A DNA stretch of 64,000 nucleotides from Corella eumyota (lineage: Eukaryota > Chordata > Ascidiacea > Phlebobranchia > Corellidae): the NCBI GenBank assembly GCA_963082875.1, contig OY720097.1, forward strand, positions 7,448,501 to 7,512,500, written 5' to 3'. The notes under the pieces are model-generated. The model was not told where the DNA came from. It saw only the letters and a program-made list of their open reading frames with translations, and searched no databases. Shown piece by piece: positions 47,682 to 61,700 of this stretch. The stretch's first letter is position 1; each line of letters begins with the position of its first letter. Both the position numbers and the translations under genes were made by a program.

Positions 47682-48454
47682 ATGGAACGTACAACGTCTG
47701 CTGGTTACCGACTTCCACTTGGGAAAACTACCTCCGTCCACCGTGACACCAGCAGACAAGAAGCTTCACAAACACCAGGTAAATAAACAAAAAGCAACCG
47801 TTAACTTAAAATTTATACATATTTAACTAGTTCTGGTAGCTTAAATAGTTAAGCCGTATCGCATTGCTCTTGTTTATCTCATGTTTAAGTTGCTTTTAAT
47901 TAAGTTTTATTTTAGTTTTGAAAAACAAAAGATTTTGTTATTGCTATATTTTCGTTTAGGTGTTAAAGGAAAAGCTAGAGCTGTTGAGAAATGCGATGAA
48001 GTTTCAGCAAACAAAATCTGGAGAGAACAGATTCAGAGCGAATGGAAAGGAGTGCATGAATGGTAAATAATAATTTGCAAAATCTAGTGTATTATTTAAT
48101 TTTGTATTTGACCACAGTATACACTAAACATATTAACACATGATATAATATGCGTTTGTATGTAACTAATCAAAAAAGCTTATTATGTTTATATATATAA
48201 ATAATTTTGTGGTTGTTTCTAGGAAAACAAACTGGGGTTTTCTTAACGACTTTGATCCTCGCGGAAGACCAAAAACACCGAAAAAGCTTCCGGAAAGGGA
48301 GGCAATTTACAGCGAGAATTTGCCGGATACACAAGGCCATGTTTACGGTAGTCGAATTAAAACTGAACTGGGGGACGAAATGACCAAAATGGAATTTATG
48401 TTTCATTCTTCGAATCGAAAATGTAGAATGGGCCCCGAGTTTGTTTGCGTTTAA
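47682..48454 (+). CDS. C2orf50/CIMIP5-like ciliary microtubule inner protein
   Basis: Three exons (47682-47778, 47960-48062, 48223-48454) give 143 residues. The N-terminus MERTTSAGYRLPLGK matches the RTTSAGYRLP signature I recall from vertebrate C2orf50, since named ciliary microtubule inner protein 5. A mid-region IWREQIQSEWKGVHEWKTNW leads to GFLNDFDPRGRPKTPKKLP, in the position of the vertebrate WSFLKDYDPMG block. The end includes VYGSRIKTELGDEMTKMEFM. There is no signal peptide or membrane segment. The role in axonemal doublets is inferred from the family name. The start Met is chosen because it opens the conserved signature; an upstream noncoding exon is possible. The family call rests on memory of two blocks. 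Confidence 0.72.
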
Positions 48455-49454
48455 TTATTTATGAATACTGTTAAAAAAATGTATCTGTTAAATGTATTTT
48501 AAAAACGATTTCTAGTTAGTTTAAAAAAGATAAAATGTCTAATTTTAATTTACAGTTTTTTTATCATGTATATATGAGTTTTGTTAAACTAATTTGGATT
48601 CTGCCCGTATTATAAAGCCAAACTATCTCACAAATATTAACTAAATACTAAAAGTATTACTTTTTCATATTTAGTAATTTATTTTTTTTTGTAGACATAT
48701 AAATAGATTATTTTTTTTCGGTTTTTACCTATATTTTTTATATTGTAGAAATTTAATTTTGTAAGTGCTCATATCAATCCTTTAACTTTTAGCTGTGCAA
48801 TTATACAATTGAGTTATGTATTAATTATAAATAAAAAAAATTAATTTGATTTTTTAACCTAAAAATTAATTAAAAATATAGTTTCACAAAAATTACGTTA
48901 ATCCATGGGGTGTCGTATTTAATCGTGGGAATATTAAAATATCCACTATGACGTGACAATCCACGAACCAGGAAGAGCCTCGGGCAGGCCGGGAATCATA
49001 ATAAAGGGAAATTTGTCTATTCACTAACATGAATCACGCACGTGTTTTTATTAAAGTAATTAAACCATTGAAATTTTTAGATATTCTTGGTAATTATAGA
49101 AACAGGGTCTCAGTAATAGCCTTAGGCACGTGTAACAGGCACCAATATCTGAATATCAACAAAAACAATTAAAAACGGTTTGACGTCAGACGTAGAAAAT
49201 TTTGTTAGATAAAAACATACAAAAAATAGACAACTTCGTTCTGTCGGTATACAAATTTACTTTTAAATAAAAAAAGATGGAGCAAAATGGTTTAAATGCA
49301 GTGAAAAATAAATACGGTGTGTTTTTAACTTTAAATAACAATTATTTTATTACGGTCTGACGGTTGTAGTTTTTTTTTATTTTAAACTTGCTTATTTTTA
49401 ATCAGAAAATTACTAGGTGTTATTTATTAGGTTTATGTTTAAATTGTTGAAATA
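48455..49454. other. Intergenic and 5' leader, C2orf50-like to SND1
   Basis: AT-rich. A possible leader exon ends at 49316 before GTGTGT and contains an ATG at 49277. Joined to the AG at 49429-49430 it gives a small upstream frame that stops before the SND1 start. Confidence 0.5.
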
Positions 49455-52400
49455 ATGTCAAGTTTACCAAACCCAGTAGCTCCAGTGTCAACTGTGGGTG
49501 TAAAACAAGGACGAGGAATTGTAAAACTGGTAAATTCAATTTTATTTTTTATCAAAACTTGTAAATATATATTTCAGGTTCTTTACGATTAAATAGATTT
49601 TGGAGTTCAAAGTTTTTATATTAATTTTATATAAATATTCTATTTAAAAGTTTTTATTTCAAAAATATTTTTTGGTTTTGGTTATTTTTTTTTTATGATT
49701 TTATACATAAATAAACATTTTCTTTAAAATTCACATTTACAGTTAATGTGTAATTAGTTTTATTCTGATTATACATTCTTACAAAGCACATCAGGCCTAA
49801 AAAATGTCAAACAGTAGTTTTAGTCCCAAGAGTTGAAATTTCTTCAATAATTTAAAAAAAATTAATAAAGGTTTTATCTGGTGATGCAATAATAATTCGA
49901 GGTCAACCAAAAGGTGGTCCTCCTCCAGAGAAACAAATCAACCTTTCTAATGTTTTGGCTCCTAAACTTGCCAGAAGATCAAATCCTAACTATCCAGATT
50001 CTGTACAAACTAGCGATGAGGTAAAAAAATATTAGAAAAATTTTTAAATAAATAAACTTAACTTTTGTTGCTAAATTTAAACAACAAAATTTCCCTAAAT
50101 TTAAAAAAAAAATTTACTATTTTTTGTTTTAGGCTTTTGCTTGGGAATCAAGAGAAAATTTAAGGAGAAAAATTATTGGTCGAGAAGTATTTTTTACTGT
50201 GGATTATGCACCCAATAATGAGAGATGTTATGGAACAGTATATTTGGGAACAAGTTAGTGGCTATATTTATTTTTATGTTATTGGGTTGGTCTGAATTTT
50301 TTTATTTTTAAAAATTAACTTAGGCTTCAATGCGTTAATTTTACTTTTACTTTACAAAACTTTTTAAATTGAAAATATTTAATTCAGGTGAAAATGGTGA
50401 AAATATGACCGAGATGCAAGTTAAAGAAGGTTTGGTGGAAGTGAGAAGAGTGAATGTAAGATCTGACAAGTAGGTTCTATTAGAAAAAAATGATGCATAT
50501 GTGTTCAATTTCTTAAATAAAACTGTAATATTATTTAGTAAAATATTGAAGTAAAAAACAAAAAAAAAATCACATTGTAGGCTATGTTTATAAATCTTGT
50601 TTATGCTTTTGGAAACTACAATATTTTAAAAGTAACCATTTATAGTTCAAGGCATTTCTTGGAAAATTTTATTTATTTTAACACAAATTTTACAATTAAT
50701 TAACTCAGCACTGAGCACAGTCGTTTAATTGAGCTTGAAGATCAAGCAAAAGCTGAGGGGAAAGGAAAGTGGGTGGAGCCTAAACCGGAGGGTTCTATTC
50801 GAGATGTTCATTGGACAATTGACAATCCAAGAAATTTTGTGGACTCATTTCATGCAAAACCTGTACCAGGTAATATATTATATATATAAGAGGGCTTTAC
50901 AAAGTTTAAAAATCTAATGTATTGTATTTTAATTACAAAGGTAGAAAAATATTTTTTTGTACTAGTATTTATATAAATTTTTATGATCACTTGTACTTAA
51001 CGGTTCTTGGAAAATCTTAGGACGAGAAGGAATTAGCAAAGACCATTAAATACGAGAGAATCAGCTAGGACCGTAAAAGACAAGAGAGAGAATTAGCTAG
51101 GCCAGTATAGTACGAGAAAAAATTAGGTAGGATCATAAAATACGAGAGAGAATTAGGCAGTAACATAAAGTATGAGAGAGATTTACCTAGGACTGCAAAG
51201 TACGAGAGTTTTAATGAGAACCGTAAAGTGCAAGTGATCCCATTCTTATGTTCTGGACCGGCAAATTTATTTGTTTGTTTAATTTCACAATTTACAGACA
51301 GTTAAAATTAATTTTCAGCTGTGATTGAGCATGTAAGAGATGGGTGTACAATGAGAGCTTCTCTTCCTTCTCATCATCAAATCACTTTCATGCTTAGGTT
51401 TGTTTTTTTTTTAAATAAAAGTGTCTATTGGTTGATAATATTTGTTTTACATTAAAATATTTTTTAAAATAGCCACTCCTACAGTTAACACTTTTTTTAA
51501 GGGTGTGCAATTTTGCACTAAAACCAACAAAGCAAATATTGTTTTTATTTCAAAAACATAATTTAAAAAAAAATTATGTATTTTTAGTGGGGTAAAATGT
51601 CCCATGATTCGTCGTGACCCAGAGGACCCCAAAAAAGAGGTTGCAGAACCCTTTGCTGCCGAGGCGAAATTTTATGTTGAATCGAGATTGCTACAACGTG
51701 ATGTAAAGATCATACTAGAGGGAGTTTCGAATCAAAATATTTTGCTTGCAACAGTTCATCATCCTGTAAGTTTAAAGTTTTTGTGTTTTATATTCTGGAA
51801 TTTTTATGTCAGTTTGAAAAATTATAATTTTTTGTGTGGTTTTCCAAATAATTATTTTTTCTAATTTTGTTTTTATACTTTTTTAAAACATATATTGTTT
51901 TTTTTTGTTTAGTTCTCTAAGCCTTAAATAAATAAAGCCTTTACTGTGTATACATTATTATTTGAAATGCTTCTTACTGCTTGTAAATTTAGTGCACATA
52001 CAGCATGTTTAATTTTCTGTCTAAACCTATTCACATAAATCCAATTGTTTTAAATTGGTGACATATTTTTTGGTTTGAAATATTGACCAAAATGCTTGTT
52101 TGCAGAATGGAAACATCTCTGAAATGTTGTTAAAAGAAGGTTTTGCACGATGTGTGGATTGGAGTATTACTTCTTACTCACAAGGACCTGAAAAACTGAG
52201 AGCCTTGGAAAAGTAAGAGAAATTTAAATATGCTTAAAAAAATTAACAAAATACAATTGATGTAAATAAATTGTTTTGGTGTCACCATAAATTATATATT
52301 TATTCTGACATGTCAAAATGCTTTTAAACACATTTTTTTGTAATGTAGAAAAATGTTGTTGTTTTAAACTGGTGATACTGTTAGTGTTTTACTGTTAATC

Positions 52401-54894
52401 ATACCTTGGTTATTAGATTTATTTTATGTGTAGGTTGATTACCTATGTTTTAACTCACCAACTGATCACCATGAATTAATTGTTGTAAAAGAGTTGCAAT
52501 AAATATTTCTTATGGGTTGTCAAATCACCACATTTTATAGTTTTTTTCATATTAAGATAGGCTATGTAAAGTACATATATTTGTCATCTTTTAAGATTTA
52601 TTATATTTAGATTGTTAACTATTTTAAGCAAGCTCTTTAGCTTTGTTAACTATTTTAAGCAAGCACTTTTACTAACATAGATAAAAAACTAACCCCACAA
52701 CGTTTTTGTTTATTTTTAGACAAGCCAAGGAGAGAAAAATTCGCATTTGGAAAGACTGGGTTTCTAAATCACAGGAACAGAACATTACCGAACGTGAATT
52801 TACTGGTAAAGTGATCCAAATTGTTAATGCTGATGCCATTGCAGTAAAAACCTCGGCAGGAGGTGTAAGGACTATTCATCTATCCAGTGTAAGGCCACCA
52901 AGGTAAAAATCAATATTTAGGAAAAATTGTGTAAATTTAATAAAAAATTGCAATTGACTTTATATATTTTGACTAAGTAGGTTTATTTGTGCTATAAGTG
53001 TTATCACTGATATTTAAAAAGTTATGTTTTAATCTTTTTTTTGTATTTTTGTACCAAAAATATTTAACTTTTTTTAGATTTGATGATGTCACTTTTAAAA
53101 AGGATAAGGAGCCAGCACCACAGCAAGAGGGAGGTAAAGGAAAGAATCGACCTTTGTATGATGTTCCGTACATGTTTGAAGCCAGAGAATTCATGAGAAA
53201 AAAACTAATTGGCAAAAAGGTGAAAATGTTGTATATATTATTTTTATGGAAAGTTTATATTACTAGTCAATAGCTCACCCTACGAGCTATATTTTACTTG
53301 GCGAGTTATATTTGCAACTACTAACACACAGCAAATGGCATTTTTTTTTCTACATAGCAGAATTGCATCTTGCAAGTCACACATATATATATTTTAGCAA
53401 TTTTGTTATTGATTGTACAGGTTAATGTGAAGATAGATTACATCAAGCCATCAAGTGTTGCTACTGAATCTTTGGGAGCGTTTCCAGAAAGAACTTGTGC
53501 AACTGTCACCAGTGCTGGAATGTAAGTTTTTGTCTATGTTTTTAAAAATTAGTTTTACAAAAAATATTAATAATATCAGATATTTAAAGCTTATTAATTT
53601 CTTTAATGTTTTATTTTGTGTTCCGTTTTGTACAAATGTATACACTTATTTAATTTTTTTTTATTTCTATAACACTTATAAAAACAGTTCTGATGTATTT
53701 TTCTTAACATGATTATTGTTTTATTTTGTAGTAACATTGCAGAAGCACTCGTAAGTAAGGGATTAGTGAAGGTTGTAAGACACAGACAAGATGATGATCA
53801 TCGATCTTCTCATTATGATGACTTACTTGCTGCTGAACAAAGGTAAAATAAATCTCCATCTTCTGTTTAAATTGGATATTACATTCTTTGCTTTCTTTTG
53901 GATTTAAAATTTTATTTTTTCTATAGAGCCATCAAGACTGGTAAGGGGGTAAACAGCAAGAAAGAACCACCAATCCACAGAGTTGCGGAAATATCTAGTG
54001 ATGTTACAAAGGCAAAACAATTTCTTCCATTCTTGCAGAGAGCTGGAAGGTTAGAGGAAAAAAAATTTCAAATATTTTGTTCCTTATTAGGCTTATCAAA
54101 TCGTATTTTCTATAATTTTGATTTAAATTTTTTTGTAAATACTTCAACATTTATTTATCTATATATAGTTATTTTAAATGTAAAAATATTTGGTATAGGC
54201 TTCCAGTTTGTTACAGTTGTTAGATCATAGACTCTTTGTTTCTTTTTTTAAAAAAAATGATATTAATCAATCAGTCATTGTGTTAACTTAGATCTGAAGC
54301 AGTGGTTGAGTATGTGTTTGGTGGATCAAGACTTAAACTTTACATTCCAAGAGAGACTTGCCTCATCACTTTCTTACTTGCTGGTATGTTAATAGCTCAT
54401 TTTACATTATTAAAACTACAAAAAAAATCTATGGTAGCATTTTCAACTGTTTTGTTTTAAATGCTTTTATACACACCAAACAACATACTAGCCCTATTGA
54501 ATCTTGTTGCAGTAATTTGGTCTCTATCAAGGCCAGCCCCACTTTTTTCATGTTATAGCGCCCATTTAGTAAGGCGCTATAAACAGTATAAATGCCTGCT
54601 TAACTATTAGGCAGCGTACCTATTAGCAATTATAAACTATGATATCCGAACTACCAAAGGCAACTAAAGACTCGGTTAGAGTAAAGGATGTTACTCTACA
54701 TTTAGGTCGTAAAGTCGACTTCCCATATCGAAGATAAATAGGCAACCTACAAAAAAAACTTTAAATACTATTTAAATTACCCAGGTATTGATTGTCCACG
54801 TGGAGCACGAAATGGAGCTGGTGGTTTAATGGAAGCCGACCCATTTGCTGATCAAGCTTTGGCGTTCACTAAAGATCAGTGCATGCATCGTGAG
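49455..54894 (+). CDS. SND1: SND1 (Tudor-SN), N-terminal two-thirds only
   Basis: Tudor-SN is a cytosolic RNA-binding nuclease-fold protein active in RNA decay, splicing and transcription. Fifteen exons: 49455-49529, 49871-50020, 50133-50253, 50388-50469, 50709-50869, 51319-51397, 51588-51765, 52106-52212, 52720-52902, 53078-53219, 53421-53521, 53732-53842, 53927-54049, 54292-54383 and 54785-54894. They give 605 residues in one phase. SN-domain blocks match human SND1: [92 protein letters not shown] and [10 protein letters not shown]. The model then halts at a good GTATGT donor. Human SND1 (910 residues) goes on through the rest of SN4, the Tudor domain and a partial SN5; none is found to the window end. 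Reading through the donor stops after five codons. The next gene is on the opposite strand. Confidence 0.95.
51021..51232. repeat. Minisatellite, about 30-base unit, about seven copies
   Basis: Diverged units based on CGAGAGAGAATTAG, then TAGGACCGTAAAGTA recur in SND1 intron 5. The period is roughly 28-32 bases. Units differ by several substitutions, so the array is not very recent. Confidence 0.8.
54553..54742 (+). mobile_element. tRNA-derived SINE, 5'-truncated, in SND1
   Basis: It begins in the body (GCGCTATAAACAGTATAAAT), continues CTACCAAAGGCAACTAAAGA and keeps the 3' module TTACTCTACATTTAGGTCGT, then ATATCGAAGATAAATAG. It sits in the last SND1 intron visible here. Confidence 0.8.
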
Positions 54895-55723
54895 GTATGT
54901 AGACTTTTTTAATTTTGGTAGTTGGTGTATATTTTGCGAGTTCCTGTAGACTGAAAGTATTTTCCTAAGTGAAGATTTGACCAAAACTCTTTTTTACCAG
55001 CTAAAATATTTTCTGATAACATCCGCTTAGTTAAACCTTCTTTTGAAATTCTAAAAAAGGGTTGACCTATATTTCGGTAAAATTTTGTTATCGAAAGTTT
55101 GGTTTTCGGGTTATCAATTTATGCAAATATTTTAGCTCTGAAATTTTTTTAACTTGTTTTTTTTTAGATTATTTAAACCATTATTTATGTTATTTATCCA
55201 AGAAATTGGATAATAAGTTTAGAAATTTGGCTAGAACAAGCCTAAATGTTATAATGCATTAAGTTTTGCAGATATTGATTTTTAAATTAGATTTAAATTT
55301 GCAATGTTTTTTAGCCAGTGATTAAAATTATGTATGTAAATTTTCACAAATTTATTCAACAAGAAAAAGGCTTAAAATCTTGAATAGGTTTTGAGCTTAG
55401 CCCTTGTTTTTGTTTGTATATCTAATTTTTAGATTGAATTATTTTAATTATATGTAAAATAATAGCTACAACTTAAGATAAATATTATTAAATTTATTTA
55501 TGATTGATCTAAAAATCACACATTAGTCAAGAAGCAAGCAAAACTTATAAATTAACTGTTAAATTCGTAAAAAAAATCAACTAATAGCTCCACAAGTAAC
55601 ATTTCCACGATTTTAAAAATAAGTTACTTTTAATATTCAACGCAATTTACGCAACTAATTGTCTCTTAGTTTTTATTTTCTACATGCCTTTTTATTTTAA
55701 GACATTTTGATATGAATTTTAGG
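54895..55723. other. Gap between truncated SND1 and the NGL gene
   Basis: 829 AT-rich bases with no Tudor or SN-like exon on the plus strand. It must contain the NGL 3' UTR (minus strand) and the start of whatever follows the last SND1 donor. Confidence 0.65.
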
Positions 55724-58700
55724 CTAAATTTTAGTTTCTTGATGGTTAAGCAGTCCTTCCATACTTCTTTTCCGTACCGGGATTTTACGTTTGGTGACGT
55801 CATAAGATTTATTATTTGATATTTTATGATCCAGGGTTGCGTAACCTGTAACAAAAAAAATGTGTGGAATATTTTATAAAAATAGAACATGATTTTTCAA
55901 GAAAAAAATTTAAATTTTTTTTGCGTTGTTGAATTACCTCTTCCCCTTGAAAAATCCAGATCTGCTACGTCTCCCATCACGTGACCGTTACTGCGTTTCT
56001 GCGACGTCATCGGTTTAAGGATATTTTCGCAAGATTTGTGATATCTTACTCTGTTGTTGTTCCGACTTGCGTTGTTACTATCCGGCCCACCTTTGAGTGC
56101 TTCGATATAATATTTTGTATTGTTCCTAGTCGTAACGTCACTATAGTCGTTTGTGGCTTGCCGCTGCATGACGTCACAACTTTCGCTTTCGCACTGAGTT
56201 TGTTTTTGCAGCGCAACTTGCTGACACGACGCTGCAATGTTGCTAAGCAACTGTTTGGACCCTGACGTCACGAATCTGTGTTTTGCGTTCGGCAAAGTCG
56301 ACGCGGGTCGTGACATCATGGTCGAGTATTGTGACGTAGGGTGCTGAAACTGTGACGTCATAATATTCATTATTGTTTCCTCCGGTGGCGGTGGCAACAC
56401 GTGTATGTCCTTGGATCTGTAATCGTTATCGCATGACGTAGTTGATGACGTGTTGTGTGACATCGGCTGTGGTATTTCGTGGGGTGGGGATAGCGCGGCG
56501 AGCCATGGGGTCGGGGTGCCGAATAAGGGGGCAGGGTGCTTATAAGGTGGTTCCCCCGAAATATTCATTTGTTCGATTTGTAATGGAATTTGTTCTTCGC
56601 TTTCATCTTGTTCAATGTTGGATTTTTTGTCTAAAGACATTTATTTTTTTAAATAATTTAAAGTTTATTGGAGTATCATCAATTTTAATTTGGCAATTGT
56701 ATATTTTCCTAGGTTTTTATTGATTTAACCTAATTAAAAAAAAAACATCAAATAATTTTACTTTAATTTAAAAAAAATAAATTGTCTATAGCCTATTCAA
56801 GTTTTTTTTTGATAATTTTAATTTTTCTACCTTGTTCCTTATCATATTTTTCAAGTTGGTGACTATTCCTTCGTGCTCGAGAATAATTCTTTTTTCTCAA
56901 CTTGTAGAAAATAATTAAAATTGCTGCAGCCACGATGGTTAAACCGACAAAGCAGCCGATTATAATTTTCGTGGTCGCCATCACCTAAAAACAAAAAATG
57001 AAATAGTTTCAAAAAAGATAACAATATATAGAAAGGGAAATAGGCGTTATTAATTGAACTCTTTGATTTGGTGGTCACGTGACTGATTTTATTTGGTGGT
57101 CACGTGACACCGACCCCGTGTTATTATTATTACCTGATCGACCGACTCTGTCGAGGGGTTGAGGCTTTTCGTTGCTTTTGTCGTTTTCATACTCGGCCTT
57201 GGCTGTTCGACGGGCGGGGGCACGAACCTCGTCTTGACTGACGTTTTTGATGACGTCATAACCTGTGGCGGTGACGTCACGCGGGTGTTTATCGCCTTTG
57301 TTGTTTTCTGTGGAAATAAAATTAAATCGATTTTTATTCGACTTTCGACGCGAAATGCACTTTTCGAAATTAAATCTCGAATTAAAAGTCTAATGCGCTG
57401 GTGAAAGGCACAAGTTAAATTTAAATCAAAAGGCATGGGTTCTTAACGCTAACTCCCATTAAGATAATTCAATTTCTGCTTTTTTTTTAAAAAAATGGCG
57501 AAACACTTTTGTTACATCGAAATAAATTTCAAAATTGAAATATAAATTATAGATGGGCGATCTAACCTAATCCTTTTCATATTTTAAAGTTTAAATTTAC
57601 ATTTTGATGTTAAAAAAAATATTTTTGTTTGTTCACCGCTTTTGTGATAGTCCGCGGCGTCGGGTTTTGGACTTGGATGACAGGGTTTGTGGGTTTAAGT
57701 ACCGTCGTCTCCGTTGTGAAATACGTCATCGTGATGACGTCACTGGGCTTGGTGACGTTGAGATAAACGGTCGACTGCGCGATTTCGTTTCCGGACCGCG
57801 ATATGGAGCAAGTGTACACGCCCTTGTCGGTCAAGGTTACTTTCGTGAAGTTTAAGGCCCCTTGAAAATAAAAAAAAGTGTTTACTATTTTAAAGTCTCT
57901 ACCCAATGTTTTTTTAAATTTTTTTTTCTTACCGTTTCCCAACATTTTAATCCGAACTTTGTATTTTCCATGCTGGAGTGGTTTTCCGCTAGGGAGTTTC
58001 CAGTTGATGACGTCACCGGCGTTCTGATTTGGGGTGAGAGTGGGGCAGGGTAACTTGATGGGTTCGCCGACCGACACATTCATACTTGCTAGTGGCGCTG
58101 TTTAAAAATATTTTTTATAATTTTCCTTTACAAAAATTAGGAGTTTATTTTGACTTTGCTATAGCTATAACATTCAAATTACTGTTATATTACCGAAAAC
58201 TAGTTTACGGAATACACATTTGACCAAAAACCGTATGCCATAAAACACCATTTTTAACCATCTTACTCTAACTCTTATTGGAAAATGTCCTTAATTTTCC
58301 GAAAAATTTTTTGACCAAAATTTTGGCTAAATGTAGTTTTTGAATTTTTAATTTTAGCAAAAATGTTTATTTGGTTGAATGTTTTTTTGGTAATATGGCC
58401 AAACACTATTCTTAAGTTCGGGTTTTTTATTAAAATTTAAAGAATTTTAAAAACTGATCATCTTTGCTACACTATGTTTGGCTTTAAATGGCAACTTTTT
58501 GTTCTGATAACGTAGCTGTTAGTACCTTAACACTCTTTACCAGAATACCTGATCTCTATTCTTTATTAACTGTTTACGACACATGCTACTAGTTTATCTT
58601 TACAAATAAATTCACACCTTCCAACACCTCATCATGTTCTGTAACTGAAGGCAATATGTTAAAGTGACGCTTCAAATACTTAAATAATTACTTTCTGCGG

Positions 58701-61700
58701 CAAGCAGTCGATTGATTTTTTCGCTTATAAACTTTTGATTTGATTTTGGGCTCGCGCGGAATCGATTTTTAAAGAGTTTAATCTATTAACCGCCCAACCT
58801 TTTCGTTTTCATATAATATTTTATATGAATAAGCATGGGCGTCGGGTTAGGCTGTGCGACAACTATCTGGCTGTCGCTTTTTTAATCAATACTCCTTATA
58901 ATGAGTTTAGTAAAAAATCTTTAAACTTTGGCAGGATAGCCTCTTGAACCACGTGATTTGATTAAACTGTTGGCTAATCCCTAGAACTTATTAAATCCGT
59001 GTTGTAAGCAACATACATAAATCGGTAAAATGTAATCACTGCGTGTGCTTTAATTGATTATATCGAATACTTCTACGGGAACTATTCTCACACTGGTGAA
59101 GGACTTACGTGGTTTCATTATACGTGCCGCACAAGGTGTGTTATTGATACGAGTGAGGTTAGAAACGGGCATGCCCGCGTATTTATCAGGGTAACGGCAT
59201 TTCGGACAAGTTTCAGCGTCGCAGATGCTCCCTTCTTCAATATACCTGTTAAAATGTAATTAAACTCGTTTAAATTAAACGTTTGCATCGGTTTAAAAAA
59301 ACAAAACTATTAAAAAATGGTTACAATGTAAAAAATATATATATACCCTCAAAAAGTACGCATTTTCAGGCTAATGAACTTGTATTTTACCCCAGTTTAG
59401 GTTTTACCCCAATAAATCAAATTTTACCCCAATTTAATGTTATTTTACCTTAATAAATCAAATATTATCTTGCTTTATTTTTATTTAACCCAATTAATCA
59501 AAGTTTTCCCAAATTTTCACACGAGGCAATATTCACCCACTTACCCAGCTAATTGAACAAGGTCGCAGTTACACAACCAAGGGTTATTCGCCATCATAAT
59601 TCCCCTTAAACGAGAGTTATATCGAAACACGTCAGCGGGTAATGTAGACAGATTGTTACTTCCTATATTTAACACCTATAAAGTAAAAATTCATTTTTTT
59701 TGTTTAATTTTAATTTTTTTTAATACGTTTATGTTAGGCACTTTGAGGATTTATTAACACTAGCATTCTAAGTGTGTTCGAAAAAGTAATGGGGTTCGAT
59801 TTTTAAATTTAATTTTTTAAGTCGTGCGGACAAAAAAGGAGCAAATTTATTTCAAATCGAATTTGTTTCCGCTTTCATTTCGATTTTATCGTGGCGCGAA
59901 AACAACTTTTGACGTCACAATGCCATACTGACCTGCAGAGACGGAAGCGTTTTAAACGCGTCTAGTTCGATAGTTGTGACGTCACAATAAGCAATCGAGA
60001 GGGTGGCGAGTTCTTTTAATCCGGCGAAAGCTTGGGATTGAATCGAGGTAAACTTGTTGGAAGACAGGTCGACTTTTTTGAGGTTGATCAGCGGGGAAAG
60101 CGGAGGAATTTCCCGCAGATTACACGAGTCCATTCTCAAGGTCTAAAACAAAAATAAACACGTGGTTAGCTAAGTAATCGCCTTTTTGCAAAAAATGTAA
60201 ATGTTTTTGTTCAAAAATAGAAAAAGGGTAAAGTTGTTTAGGTCCTGAGTAATTTTATATCATTGATATCTGTATGCGAAAAAATGTGTTTATGTTCCTT
60301 TTTTCTCAAAAACTGTAACCGTTTAACGGAGAACACGCGCACTTGGCCATATAAATAGAAAGGTTGCGTCATTATCGATTCAAAATTGTCGCTATTTTAA
60401 ACTCCGTATTTTGCATATAGCAATATGGATGGCTCTAAACCTCTGTAAACCCCTGACTTTTAAAATAGAAAGTACATCGGGTAATAGGATGACTAACGCT
60501 TTGTTTTGAGCCTAAACGCGGCGCGGTTTTAATTTTCCATGTTTAGTCGCAAGGCCAGAGGCTCGAAGTTTTTCCGTTGGTTCGTTAATAATTAATGCAA
60601 AATCGATCCCAATTACTGGTAGTCCGTTTTTTGAGCACGTTTGCATCTACAGCTTAACTATTGTACATAGGCGTTGATTTTACACGTTTAACAGGGTGCC
60701 TTCGTAGCGGTAATGCTATAAAAGCATTTTCTCCAATATAACTGTGCTTTTATTTATACAAGACTAAAACGATTGAAAAATACGAAAAAATAGTTAAAGT
60801 AAAAAAACCGTGGCCTGGGTATATAAAATCTACGTGTTTTTATTCAAGTTAGCCATAACATGCTTACATCATTTAATATCTGTACGTTTTAAACTAACAC
60901 AACTATGCAATAAAATAGAAAATACTTTTACCTCTAAACCATCCAAGCCGTTCATAGACTGTCCAGACACGTAAGTAAGATGCCTTAACTCTCCTATATC
61001 CAATACACGGAGTGAGCCCCTCACTTGCACAAAGTCGAAGGAAATGATATGAGTAATTGGGTTATTTCGAAGGTTGAGTTCTTTTAGGCTGCTGAGATAG
61101 GCAAGCGACTGGCTTGGAACTTGGGAGAGTTTGTTTTCTGATAAGTCCAATATTTCAAGGTTTGATAATCCGTACAATGCGCTGCTCTGTGAAATGCAAA
61201 AAACAACACGAATTTTGCTATATTACTCACAAATTGAAAGGCTTAGTTTAAAGTTAAAATAAAAATAAAATAAATTGCCTTTTGTGGTACGCAGTTAAAT
61301 TAAATTAATATTAGTTGTGAGTCTTATTACGACTAGTAAAATTTAGCCTATATGAATTTTGAAAAATTATTCAGTTTTTAAGTGCAGGCTTTATAGCAGT
61401 AATTTTTAGCATAACCCTAAAATATTATTTGCTTTGCAAATAATAAAAAGTTAAGCTTTAAGTTATGTTATATGATTTTACTGTAGTGCTTTAAGGAATA
61501 TTATATGATTTTACTAAAGGGTCAAACGAGTTAATTCTACGATCTAAAAGATAGCCAAGGCAATGTAGCGTAAAACAAATAGTCGATACTAATATGTATC
61601 CATTTATCAGCGTCATTTCAATCGATACAATTTCGAATCGAAATAAGTTTAATATTATACAAACAAAACAATGCTTTAATATAAAGCCTGACATACTATG

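Noticed and set aside
55981-57404. Plus-strand open frames across the NGL exons
   Set aside because: They lie opposite GC-rich coding exons and show no family resemblance; the minus-strand frames are the real ones.
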